Source: Sesamum alatum
Taxonomy: Eukaryota > Streptophyta > Magnoliopsida > Lamiales > Pedaliaceae
Direction: 5' to 3'
Length of the DNA: 64,000 nucleotides
NCBI GenBank assembly: GCA_034509735.1
Contig: JACGWO010000012.1
Location: 19,869,188-19,933,187, forward strand
Both the position numbers and the translations under genes were made by a program. A model generated the notes under the pieces. The model did no database searches, had not been told where the DNA came from, and saw only the letters and a list, made by a program, of their open reading frames with translations. This document shows, piece after piece, positions 23,702 through 34,033 of the stretch. Position 1 is the stretch's first letter; each line of letters begins with the position of its first letter.

Positions 23702-24636
23702 TGTAGACAAATAAATTTTGCAGCCAATCAAATGACGACAAATGGAAAATATATATTATTTATCAATTATATTCTATTTTTCTATTTATATTTTGGAATT
23801 TACTAAATTAATTTTAAATATAAAATAGTTTATTTAATTGATATTTTAATATATATTTCGTCATCAAATCAACGGTGGAAACTTGTCAAATTGAGGTGTT
23901 CCGGCCAATCAAATCAAGACAAATATTTCTCATATTATCTCTTCAAAAAATACAAAAATTAAAGAGATAATATTGAAATTGACCAATCATGTCTTCTCAA
24001 ATATCTAATGTATTTATCTTTTTAAATTAAAATAAAGAGATAATACAAAATAAGTCTTCAAGTTCACCACAACTCTACCTCTTTGACAGCTATATAAAGG
24101 GGAATTGGAACTCATTCAAGACACACACACACATACAATTGATAACACAAGCAAGAGAGCATTCAAGAAGTCCCCAAATCCTTTCAAGCACAAATCAAGG
24201 AAGATCCACGGCGTTCTAGGCAAGATTCAAGGCATTTTGCGCGAAAATCGTCCAAAGTCAGCGTTTGATTCGACAAGAAATCCGAAGACCGGCGAATTAA
24301 CATTCTCAAGATCGAAGTCCACCTTGGCAGAAGATCAAAGTCTCAAATCCACCAAGAACATCCCAAATTCAAGTCAAAAATTGTCAAGTTTATAGCATTA
24401 TTTAAAGTCAACGACCCCCGAATTAACGTTATTTAAAGTCAAAGTCAATGTCAAAGGAGATCAAACATCGAGTTTCACCTCCGAAGTTGCCGAAGTCAAA
24501 GATCACGTTTTTGAAGAGAAGAATCAGAGGTTTTCAAGTAGAGATTTCGCACCCACAAAATACTCATTCAATTCAAGAATTTATTTGTAAGATTTTCTTG
24601 TTTCAATAAATTCAGGAACACGAAAATTTACTTACA
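23702..24636 (+). repeat. 3' LTR of the gypsy-type element
   Basis: 935 bp, TG...CA, aligning along its length with 14586-15545. It has the TATA box at 24091-24097 and a shorter (AC)n. Many differences from the 5' LTR are C/T or G/A transitions, for example in the first 60 bp. Confidence 0.92.
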
Positions 24637-24923
24637 GTTAATATTTCAATGTGTAAAAAAAATTAATTTTTAGGGTGCGAACTGTAATTTAATTTTTTTT
24701 AGGATGGTAAGTGCCTATTTCAATTAATTTCAAAGTGCAAAATGTAATTTAGCCCTAAGAAAATGCATCCACATGTGGGCTTCAAATGGGCCAAAATTAG
24801 CCCACATGTAAGATCTCGAGAAGTAAAAGTTAGCCCAATGGACTGTCATAATGTTAGTCTAGCCCAACTAACTTCATAGGACCAATGAAATCCTATCATG
24901 ATGATTAAGGTTGATATTTTATG

Positions 24924-25695
24924 CAGTGTTTTAAAATCCAGCTCGGATCGGTAAAATTGTAACTCGGTCCTTAAAACAATTCGGTCCAACTTATAAAATC
25001 GAACTAGCCTCAAAATCGTTCTATTTTTTGAAAACTGCTCAAACCGTCGGTTGAATCAGTGACCCGATTGACCCGGTCCCAAGTCAAACAAACCGGTCGG
25101 TTCATGAATTCTTTAAAAATTTCAAAAATTAATACAATATAAGATTGAACCATGATATTACATATGAAAATTGACAAAAAAACCAAGAAACCAACACAAT
25201 ATTTTAATAATTACTTCAATTATATATTTATACATAAAAAAATTTATTAAGTCCGTAATCTAATTAAATTATTATCTGTTATGATTACTTAAGTTTTTAA
25301 TTAAATAATTAATAGAATAAAATTTATACGTTATTTTAAAACGGGGGTTGCTAACTATTTATTGCCAATAAAATTTAGTTATAAATTAATTATAATGATA
25401 AATAATTTGTTATTTTTGTTATTTACACAATTTTTTATTTTTATTCTTGGCCTAAATCTTTAATATACTTATTTTACTATCAAGTCTTGAGATACTTTTA
25501 ATTCTTATATGAACTTCAACAAAAAACTTATTTATATTTTTGTATTTTATATTATTTTAATATAATTTTATATATTAATTTTTATTATGACATAATTACG
25601 ACATCACTGGTTCGACCACGGTTCAACCGACGGTTGACCAATGACCCTTGACCTACTCAATTTTCCGGTTCGACGGTCATGGTTTTAAAACATTG
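24924..25695. mobile_element. hAT-like non-autonomous element with 8-bp duplication
   Basis: The ends are CAGTGTTTTAAAAT and GGTTTTAAAACATTG (inverted). The 8-bp flanks ATTTTATG (24916-24923) and ATTTCATG (25696-25703) match at 7 of 8. Subterminal regions hold repeated GGTTGAACC/ACCGGTC-like motifs in both orientations. 772 bp, non-coding. Confidence 0.82.
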
Positions 25696-25746
25696 ATTTC
25701 ATGAATAAATATGAGATCACAAAGTTTGAATATGATGTAATGTTAT

Positions 25747-26935
25747 TGGTTAAATACACTCTGCCCCTTTGAATTATCCTTGGTGTAATATTTATCCCTC
25801 TAAACTGTCAAATATAACATTTACACCCCTGGTCGAACAAAATTGTCCTTCATGCTTTGAACGATATATTATTCTCAATATATTTTAGTATTTTGCACAT
25901 TAAATCATCACTAAATTATTTTCTAACTAAAAAGAAATTTTAATAAGTGAAGAGTTTAAATTAAAAGTGGTGTAATAAGTTAAATATAAATAGATACACA
26001 ATAGATATAATATCCCAACAAAAAAATAATTTACATGAAAGTTTTCTGTATATTATTTTACTCATTAATTCTGAACTTAATTTTTTTTGTGTATTTTTTG
26101 TACAATTTGAACTATTTTACAGAGTGAAAAAATTAAGTAATGAATGAGGACAATAAATGCACAAAAAATTTCATGTAAAAAAGATTTTATTAATTTGATA
26201 ATAAATTAAGTTATTAACTATAATTAATTGTAATTGGAGAAACAAAATCAGGTATTAAGCGTTGATTAGTTGTGTGTTTTTAGTGTGAGGAAGAAATTAG
26301 CATAATAGTTGAATGAGTTGCGGTGCCGGGTAAGAGCCAGCCATCGTAAACAACATTTTTTCTATTAAAAAAATGCATTATATTATTTAATATTTTAAAT
26401 TATAAATATTTGCAAATAATGTCTTATTATTACAAAGGGTAATAAATAATTAATTGATTTGGACAGATCGAAATAATTAATTCCAATGAGCATGCTCTTC
26501 TATTTCAGAAGGATGAATAATTATATATCTATTTTTTAAATATATTTTCTTTAAAAAATATAATAAAATATGTTTATTAATCTTTTTTCTTAAAAGTGTT
26601 TAAATTTTGGTTATATATATATATATACTGTCAAATTCTTTTCAAAAGTATATATTAGTTGTTAAGATATTATATTTGTTGTGTACCTATTATATATATA
26701 TTTACTTATTACACCGCTTTTAATTTAAATTCTTTAATTATTTTAAAAAATTAGTTAAAAAATAATTTGGTGATGATTTAACGTGCAAAATACTAAAATA
26801 TATTGAGAGTAATATAATTATTCAAGATATGACGGGTAATTTTGTCCAACTAAGGAGATAAGTGTTACATTTAATAATTTGAGGGGGTAAATGTTATATC
26901 AAAAATAATTTAGGGGAGTAAAGTGTATTTAACCC
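25747..26935. mobile_element. MULE-type element with ~250-bp inverted arms and 9-bp duplication
   Basis: The ends are TGGTTAAATACACT and, in reverse, GGGTTAAATACACT. Flanks are a perfect TAATGTTAT (25738-25746 and 26936-26944). Arms share 'gtcaaatataacatttac', 'tagtattttgcacattaaa' and 'aaattaaaagtggtgtaata'. 1189 bp; the middle (about 26000-26690) is AT-rich apart from a short GC-richer patch at 26315-26350, with no convincing frame. Confidence 0.87.
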
Positions 26936-27281
26936 TAATGTTATATATGTTAATACTTGTCGCACTCTATGAGAAATGTATTGAATGAAGTATTAATCTA
27001 TATTTAAAATAATGATGTAATTATCGCTTTTATTAACAAAAAAGGAAGAACAAAATTCATAAGATCCACAACAACTAGCCATTCCCTCTTTGGGATTTGA
27101 TATCCAAAAATTATTGAATTATCAGTTGATAAATTGTTAGAAGACTGCAAAAAATACGAAAATAAAAATTATCAAACTCATAAGAAAAAGAAGTTTAAAA
27201 AAAAAATTGACTTCCGTAATCGCTTAAAAATTAGGTTTACAAAGATAGATTGTGTTGCATGAATTCTCTTACATCGGCAGT

Positions 27282-27711
27282 TAGGCCTGTTCAATTCGAT
27301 TATTCGATTAATTGAAAATTCGGTACGATAAATACCGAACTAAATTAATCGGTTAAATTCAGTTATAACTGGATTTTGTTTGATTCGGTTTGATTCGATA
27401 AAAAATCAAAAAATCAAATTTATTAAAAAATCTACCATTTTATGATTTATATAATTATAAAATATAATATTATATTATATTAATTAGTAAAAATTAATTT
27501 TAGAAGAGTAAAGTAAAATTAATTAGTAAAAAATTATAATATATAATATAATTTATCTATTTATAAAATTATAAAATAAAATATATATAAATTTAAAATT
27601 TTGATAATTCAGTCGGTTTGATAAAATCAAAATCGATCGAACTTACCAATTTTTTTAAAAAAATTCAATTCGATCGATTTTCAGCGATTGATTGAATTTT
27701 GAACACCCTTA
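27282..27711. mobile_element. hAT-like MITE with 8-bp duplication
   Basis: The ends are TAGGCCTGTTCAATTCG and, in reverse, TAAGGGTGTTCAAAATTC. The 8-bp flanks TCGGCAGT (27274-27281) and TTTGCAGT (27712-27719) match at 6 of 8. 430 bp; inverted 'ttcgattaattg' and 'aatcggtt' motifs occur in both halves. Confidence 0.68.
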
Positions 27712-27719
27712 TTTGCAGT

Positions 27720-28021
27720 CACTTATCAAGAGTTTTTTGTGCGTCGCTTGTTCTTGTTCTTATTTTATCATATGTAAGTAATAAAATTATACTTTACTTT
27801 TTCTCATACTTCCATTTTTTAATTAAAAAATGATTTTTAAATAAAAGATTTTTAATGAATTTTATGAATTGAAGAAGAAATGGATCAAGTGTGGGGGGCC
27901 ACAAGATAAGAGTTTGCTAGATTTTGCACATTTGACATTGCAATAATGCAATGAGGAAGTGGGCCATCCCACCTCATCACCATGCCTACAAATTTGTTGT
28001 GATCATGTTTCCAAATATTAA
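27720..28021. other. Intergenic, nothing recognised
   Basis: AT-rich spacer between the hAT-like MITE and the Helitron. No coding or repeat structure was supported. Confidence 0.5.
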
Positions 28022-28241
28022 TCTATATAATACCAAATTCTGTTTTCACTAATAAATGACGATTACTTACACCATAATATAAATTTTTTTATTATATCGA
28101 TAATATTCTTAAGTTAGTTTTCATTTCATTTTTTTTAAATACAATGTGTTGATTAATATGTATATTTTCTGATTTACAATAACTTTAAAGCGTGTAATAT
28201 TATTTTATATGCACGTAGGGACGGCGTGCCACGACGGCTAG
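28022..28241 (+). mobile_element. Non-autonomous Helitron-like element, copy 1
   Basis: It starts TCTATATAATACC after an A and ends CTAG before a T, as Helitrons do when inserted between A and T without a target duplication. A hairpin GCACGT-aggga-cgGCGTGC stands about 11 bases before the 3' end. It aligns along its full length, in reverse, with 61378-61625. 220 bp and non-coding. Confidence 0.8.
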
Positions 28242-28257
28242 TATCAAATAATATAAA

Positions 28258-28722
28258 AGGTGAATTCCAGCCATTTTTCTATGATATTTAACATAAGTAT
28301 AAACACCTCTTCGTTGTTTGAATAATTTAAATATTTTTTTGATTTTAAACGTCCGTTTAACAATGAACTCATTCTGTTGAGCTCCATTAAGTTTTTTTCT
28401 TCCAATGTTTGCGGTAAATTTCCCAAAATGACTATTTGGATTGTAAGTTATAATTTTATATATTTTTTAGAATTTTCTAAGATACTTCTATGGACTAATA
28501 TTCTTTATGAATTACTTATTTTACCCACCGTTAATCTTTTACATTTTTTTCAAATATCTTTTTTTTTTAAAAAAAAATCAGCAAATGTGACATACTACTT
28601 TTCACATCACCGTTTAGGGGTTACATAATTGTTTTCCACGTGTGAGAGTATTTGTAATTTTTCAAACAAAGAGAGCATTTATAATTGTGTCAAACCTCAA
28701 GGAAGGTAACTGTAATTTACTC
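28258..28722. mobile_element. MULE-type MITE, family A, with 9-bp duplication
   Basis: Family A is the repeat with 'tcgttgtttgaaaaattac' and 'gtcaaacctcaggggaggta' arms. The ends AGGTGAATTCCAGCC and, in reverse, GAGTAAATTACAGTTACC are imperfect inverted repeats. Flanks TAATATAAA (28249-28257 and 28723-28731) are identical. It inserted 16 bp beyond the Helitron end. Confidence 0.8.
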
Positions 28723-28889
28723 TAATATAAATCACATCATAAATTCATTTCATATTAAAAAAACAAAAATTTTAAAAAGATGTTAAAAAAATAAATTATT
28801 TGAGATTTGTTTGATATATTAACCGTTAAAACTTTCTATGAATTTGTTCCCTTTATTATACTATATTTGAATATTTTTCATAGGGTTTA

Positions 28890-29122
28890 ACGCAATTTAT
28901 CTTTCTGTGATATTGTAAATAGGCGAATTACTCGTTCACATGCTTTTTAAAATGAAACAATTTACCTTTCTAGACAGAGAGGTAAGTTGCTTCATTTTAG
29001 AAAATACAGGGGGTAAATTGTTTCATTCTAAATAACACATGGAGGTAAATTGCTATTTATTTTTTCATAATGGGATAATTTGCTCATATACAATATCACA
29101 GGGGGTTGCTTGCATTTTTCCC
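28890..29122. mobile_element. Foldback MITE-like repeat
   Basis: The left half (gcaatttatctttctgtgat, 'atgaaacaatttacctttct') and the right half ('gtaaattgtttcattctaa', 'atatcacagggggttgcttgc') are inverted repeats with GTAAATTG-type motifs recurring four times. Exact ends and target duplication were not resolved. Confidence 0.55.
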
Positions 29123-29531
29123 ATTTTTCATATGAACGACAAGCTTTAGAACTCTATTTTTCAATATTGAGTTATTGACAATTAATATTTTGTTCGTATT
29201 CTTTTTTTTTTTTTTTTTCACATTTAGATGATAAAATGGTACGATTTTTTCAGTTTCGTTTCGAGTTGTCAATTTGTTACTCCTGATCCCATTTGTACAA
29301 AAGGAAAAACAAATATTAGTAATACGAGACAATTTTTAGAAGTTCTATATATGTTTTGAAAAATTCAATATTGTTGAAATAATATTTTTTTTATAAATTT
29401 AATATAGAGATAGATTATATATGTGTTGTTATTACAAATTAATTGTGTATAATTATCATTATCAATTAGTGACCAGTCAAATTTTTTCATAAAAAGAATA
29501 GTTATGCCGCCTACACCACTTCGTGATAATA

Positions 29532-29600
29532 TTTAGGGATAATTATGCTTTCTTGAAATTTGGTGTAATTATACATAAACTTCATGTGAGTATTGTTCGA
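29532..29600. mobile_element. Truncated family B MITE end
   Basis: 'agggataattatgctttct' and 'ggtgtaattatacataaact' are the left terminus of family B. The rest is missing where retroelement-like sequence begins. Confidence 0.5.
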
Positions 29601-29669
29601 GGTTAGTTTCATCATAAGTGCAAAAGCTGAAACTTTGATACCATTTTAACCTGAAAGAAGTGATGTTGT

Positions 29670-30345
29670 AGCCTAAGCACTTGAAACGAGACGTTTAATT
29701 TCTTCAAGACAAACGGAATCTATTTCGGTGATTCAATTGCAACATGTCTTTACCCTTTCAACCAGGCACCTCACGATCTTCATCAAGTCCAAACTACCAC
29801 CTGACCAGCTTGATAGTTGAGTTGCAACGGTAGTTACGAGACAGACATGATGACATGGAAGAAATGAGGAATGATCTGTCCAGACAAGCATATTACTGTC
29901 AATGGTGTGAGCGGAGAGCTGATAAGCTGGAAGACGAAAAGTAACAACTATGGTAGGAGGTGGAAGCTCTGAAAGGTTAGCACGAGGATGAGTTGGGCTC
30001 AACCAAGAAAACCACCAATTTCATAACGAGATGACTGAGCTTTGAGAAACTCTACAACACTTAGTAGAGGAGAATCCTGAGGATTCAGTGGAGGACCCAG
30101 AAGCGGATGATGAGCTGACTGATGGGAGTGTAATCGACTGATATAAATATCCAGGTTATATACATGAGTTGTTGTCCTACAACTCATTAAGCTAAGTTTC
30201 ATGTTTTATTCCATTCAATATATTTGCTCTACTGTTTCATTTATTGTGATTTATTTGTTTCAATGAAACTAGTTTTTTAATAAATCGTTTGATTTGTTTA
30301 ATACACTGCCCCAAAAACAATATTTCCAACAATGTTCTCCCACAC
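29670..30345 (+). pseudogene. Retroelement-like leader and short charged ORF, riddled with CAG-to-TAG type stops
   Basis: The first part (29690-29735) resembles the U5 part of the copia LTR near 3950-3995 ('gtttaatttcttcaagac', 'tttcggtgattc'). An ATG at 29744 (MSLPFQPGTSRSSSSPNYH) opens a charged, probably coiled-coil frame running to a stop near 30139. It is interrupted by TAG, TAA, TAG and TAG triplets in contexts where CAG or CAA would keep a glutamine-rich helix. 30160-30345 is AT-rich with no gene. I do not recognise the protein; a gag-like or leader ORF of a non-autonomous retroelement is the likeliest reading. Confidence 0.42.
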
Positions 30346-31001
30346 AAGTCCAGGGAGACTACGCATTCGCATTCAAAAATAAACTCCGATCCCTTAGATT
30401 GTAATTTAGAGAGAAAAATTATGAGATAACCGTCATTAACATTTCAAGTTAAATTTATGATTTTTATTTAAGCATATTTTTCTAATCTTGTAACTATTTT
30501 TTACAAACCCGATTTTTGTATGAATAACCTGCAATACCATTTATTACTCTATATTGCACATCATGTACTTACATAATGTCATGTCAACACATTAAACAAT
30601 CGAAAAGAATAAAGACATAAATTAAGGTATTGGTACCAAAAACAAACACTAATGCAACATTTCATTTACTAAAATATACTTGAATTAAGGAAAACATAAT
30701 TAATCAAGCATTTAAAACATTTTATTAGACATTAATTCCAATTTCCTCGAATCCAAAATATATGTTCTAAAATCAATACTTGTTGATAAATATAAATAGT
30801 TGGTAGTGTTGGACCACCAAAAATATGGCCCATGGTTTTGAGGGACAAGAAAGTCCTATTTTCATTAAATAATTGATCACTATTTAGCCACGGCTATAAT
30901 ATTTTGATATGGTGTTTTTTAAGTTACTTGGATTTCTACCAAAAAAAATAAAATGATATGAATTTTGTGGGGAAAGCATGTATTTTGAATCATTAATTAT
31001 A
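30346..31001. other. Intergenic, nothing recognised
   Basis: AT-rich spacer without a supported gene, repeat boundary or RNA. Confidence 0.5.
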
Positions 31002-31330
31002 GGGTGAATTTCAATAATCTTTCTTGAGATTTTGCATAATTATAAATACCCATTGTTATTTCAAAAATTACAAATACTCCTATGAGGTTTGTAATTTTTA
31101 ACCAAGGGCCTGAAATGGTCTATTTTGCCCTGGATTTTTTTTTTTAAAATTGTTGAGAAATCAGCTGAGGTAAATTACATTATTACTCCTCTATGTAAAA
31201 AACCAAAAAACCTCTTTCTGGGCATTTTTGTCCAGAAAAATTTAAAAAAATAATTTAATTTAGATAAGGACATTTTAGTCAGTCCATATTGAGAGAATAA
31301 ATTTTAAAATGATTTATAATGAGATATATT
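31002..31330. mobile_element. Family A MITE, right part lost
   Basis: The left end GGGTGAATTTCAATAATC and the 'gcataattataaatacccat' and 'gggcctgaaatggtctattt' blocks identify family A. The right arm does not return to its terminus before unrelated AT-rich DNA. Confidence 0.6.
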
Positions 31331-31978
31331 TCCTTAAATTTTAAAATCAAAATTACATATATACTTGGCACATGCACGTGCTTGAACAAAATAAATAATT
31401 TTAGTTATTTATTTTTTAAATTAATTTTTGGAAATTAAAAACTCGAATTTCCCAGCAAAAGTGAAAAGATGGGACTGTAGCATTTCTGTTGAAAATTATA
31501 CAACTTTTCTGAATTAATAACATTGTAATGAATGTGAAGCAATATTTCATTTATACATTGCAGTGCTTTAGGAAAAGGTGCGAAATTCTTATAAATTATT
31601 CAGTTTCAAATGGTGGATTTGTTCCTGAAATTATATGTTTACTTAAAGTTGAAAAAAAAATTATAAGTTTGACATTGATAAAATTGTGATTGTTTGACAA
31701 CAAAATTGAAAAGTTAATTTAATATTTATAATTTTATAAATAAATTGCCAAAAATTTTAGAGAACTATTTATAACTTTTTATCAAAATCAACTAAATATT
31801 ATACAGTTTAAAAATATAAATGATAAATAAAAATACTTTTTTAAATTTATTTTTAATAAAAAATAATAAGTGCTTAAAATAAACTCGTACAAACAACCCT
31901 TTTAGTGGGGATAGAATCTTGCATCTAATCCAATGGAAAAGCTGATAAACTTAAAAAGAGAAGAAAGATTGAGATTAG
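31331..31978. other. Intergenic, nothing recognised
   Basis: AT-rich DNA without coding potential; no repeat boundary was found. Confidence 0.5.

Positions 31979-32019
<41 letters not shown>
31979..32019. repeat. (ATT)n microsatellite
   Basis: A perfect ATT run that directly abuts the left end of the following MITE. The same triplet resumes after its right end at 32402, so the MITE inserted into the microsatellite. Confidence 0.93.
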
Positions 32020-32401
32020 GAATTATAATGACCTATCATGAGTTTAATATAATTACGAATATCCTTTTGTTGTTCTAAAAAATATAAATATCCTATGAAG
32101 TTTGTAACTTATGGGTGAAGTGATAAAAAATCTCCTTATGCAAATTAAATTATTTTCTAAAATTTTTTAATATTTTTTGGATAAAAATGCGCAAGTTTCT
32201 TATGTTTTTTACACAAATGAGTAATAACGTAATTTATCTTGGCTAGTTCTTCTACAATTTAAAAGAAAAATCAGGGCAAAATGAACTATTTCAAGCCCTT
32301 GGTTATAAATTATAAACCTCAAGGGGATACTTATAATTTTTAAAAGAACGAGAAATATTCGTAATTATGTCAAATTTCAGAAAAATCATTGCAATTCACC
32401 C
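32020..32401. mobile_element. Family A MITE inside an (ATT)n microsatellite
   Basis: Inverted ends are GAATTATAATGACC and, in reverse, GGGTGAATTGCAATGA; the arms carry the family A blocks. The target duplication is hidden in ATT repeats on both sides. Confidence 0.72.
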
Positions 32402-32439
32402 TTATTATTATTGTGATAATAAAAGATTGATTTTCTTAC

Positions 32440-32730
32440 CTAATTTCGTCCTTAGTCGATAATCCCAAAATCTGGTCCGCGCTTAATGACAAAAAGCCGA
32501 TCGGTTTAATTAAAGAATATTTACTCAAAAGCCCCTCGATTTAATAAAATTATAATTTCGGAGGTTCGAACGACAGGATCCGTGCAGTGGGACCCAGTCT
32601 GACGGCGGAACCACCGTTTAGACGCTGTCGCCGTAAGGGATTGATTATGGTGACGTGACCGTTAAGTCAGGCGACGGTGGAGACGTCAGCTCGTAGCCGG
32701 AAAACCTTTTTCTGTGCATAATGCATGGAA
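32440..32730. other. GC-rich island with TGACG/ACGT motifs
   Basis: From about 32560 to 32720 the base composition is far more GC-rich than the surrounding AT-rich repeats. It holds TGACGG (32600), TGACGTGAC (32651) and GACGTCAGC (32682), cores bound by plant bZIP/TGA factors. No frame or splice structure supports a gene. It may be a promoter or gene fragment isolated by transposon insertions. Confidence 0.35.
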
Positions 32731-33463
32731 GCCAATTTACAAGAATACCCCCACTTGTTTGTCTTAAAGCAGCTCAAATAAGGTTTATTTCAATTTGATT
32801 ACTCTACATAAATTCATGTTATATTTACTAGTCATGGGATTTATAAGAGTTTATTGTAAAAAATATTGAAATTAGCATTCTTATTTTGTATTTTTTTTTT
32901 AACTGCTTAATTTAAATTAATTTAAATTAAAAATTATAATAACGCTCTACGTACTTCTGCAGGTTAATTATAATTTGTACATGTTGAGTTATTTTTTCAA
33001 GCACTCAAGCTTCAATCTATTCCCAATTTTAGTTTTTATCTTTAAATACTTTCAATTTAAATTACTACTTAACTTACAATATTTTTTTGAATTTGTTTGC
33101 GCTACAAAAATAAAAATTATTACAAATATCCTGACACTTTTCATATTATGACAAATACTCCTAGAAATTCCTTTTCTTTTCATATTTTTTTTTCTCTATA
33201 ATTCGAAAAATTTTGTCATTTTCACATACACATTCCATGTCTGGCCTTTGGAGGGTGCTTTAGGACTTAGAGATGACAACGAGACAAATTTGCTTGGACC
33301 CAAACCTTATTCCTTGTGTTTGGTTTTGTTTTTGAATGTTTTGTTATGTTTTGTGAAGATAGAGAGAGAAAAATAAAAATAAATAAGTGTGTGTTAAAGA
33401 TATGGTGTATGTTTGAATTTGTTTTTGGAGTTAATTTTAAATAGTATAAAAAAATATATTATA
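32731..33463. other. Intergenic, nothing recognised
   Basis: AT-rich spacer. The stretch at 33240-33380 is slightly more complex ('gtgtttggttttgtttttga') but its ends could not be set. Confidence 0.5.
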
Positions 33464-33665
33464 TGTATTGTGTTGTATATTAGGAGACAAAAAACACTGT
33501 TTATTATCAAATCATATCTCTTTTATATTTTTTATATATGTAGATAATAATATATTTTTTTGTATGTATTGTGTTGTATATTATGAGACAAAAAATATTG
33601 TTCATTGTCAAATCATGTCTCTTTTATATAATTTTATAAATACATATATATAATAATATTTATTT
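33464..33665. repeat. Tandem duplication, period 101 bp, two copies
   Basis: TGTATTGTGTTGTATATTA starts at 33464 and again at 33565, and similarity continues through 'gagacaaaaaa' and 'caaatca...tctcttttatat' in both units. Confidence 0.85.
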
Positions 33666-33924
33666 ATTTGTAGGTAGATGTATGTATATATGAGAGAACG
33701 AGCCAAAACATTCAGTAAAAGTGTTTTGAGTAATGCTATGTTTGATTTTATTTTTTCACTGTCTCAAAAACGAGTTGAAAATGAAACCAAACAAAGCCAA
33801 TATTATGTTTTATCTTTAGAAAAATTCGAGACTCCTTCGGGTAGTAGTAGGACTCTTAACCCAACCCAACCCAACCCAACGAAAATAATTTATATTTTTA
33901 AAAATAAGTTTAAATTTAAAGTAA

Positions 33925-33925
<1 letters not shown>

Positions 33926-33964
<39 letters not shown>
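33926..33964. repeat. (TAA)n microsatellite
   Basis: A perfect TAA run about 70 bp before a family B MITE. Confidence 0.93.
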
Positions 33965-34033
33965 TTTTATCAATTTCCAATCATAATAATATATTATAAA
34001 GTATATATTTTTTTATGCCCTTTATTTTTTAAA

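Larger units (their letters stand above)
14586..24636 (+). mobile_element. 10-kb LTR retrotransposon (Ty3/gypsy type gag-protease) with antisense PMD gene
   Basis: Two LTRs start TGTAGACAA and end TTACA. The flanks carry a perfect 5-bp duplication GTTAA (14581-14585 and 24637-24641). Internally there is a gag-protease remnant on the plus strand and a PMD gene on the minus strand; I find no reverse transcriptase, RNase H or integrase motif between the LTRs. The element is thus non-autonomous. It sits inside foldback sibling 2, so it is the younger of the two. The LTRs have diverged by many transitions and some indels, so insertion is not recent. Confidence 0.92.
13435..24754. mobile_element. 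Foldback MULE-like element, sibling 2, split by an LTR retrotransposon
   Basis: The left part is 13435-14585 and the right remnant 24642-24754. Together, without the retrotransposon and one target duplication, they make about 1264 bp, almost the size of sibling 1. The ends are GGATAAATTGCATTTTGCAC and, in reverse, GGCTAAATTACATTTTGCAC. The 9-bp flanks CTACGAAAA (13426-13434) and CTAAGAAAA (24755-24763) match at 8 of 9. The retrotransposon interrupts the right arm within the 'gcaaaatgttaatatttcaa' segment. Confidence 0.85.
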
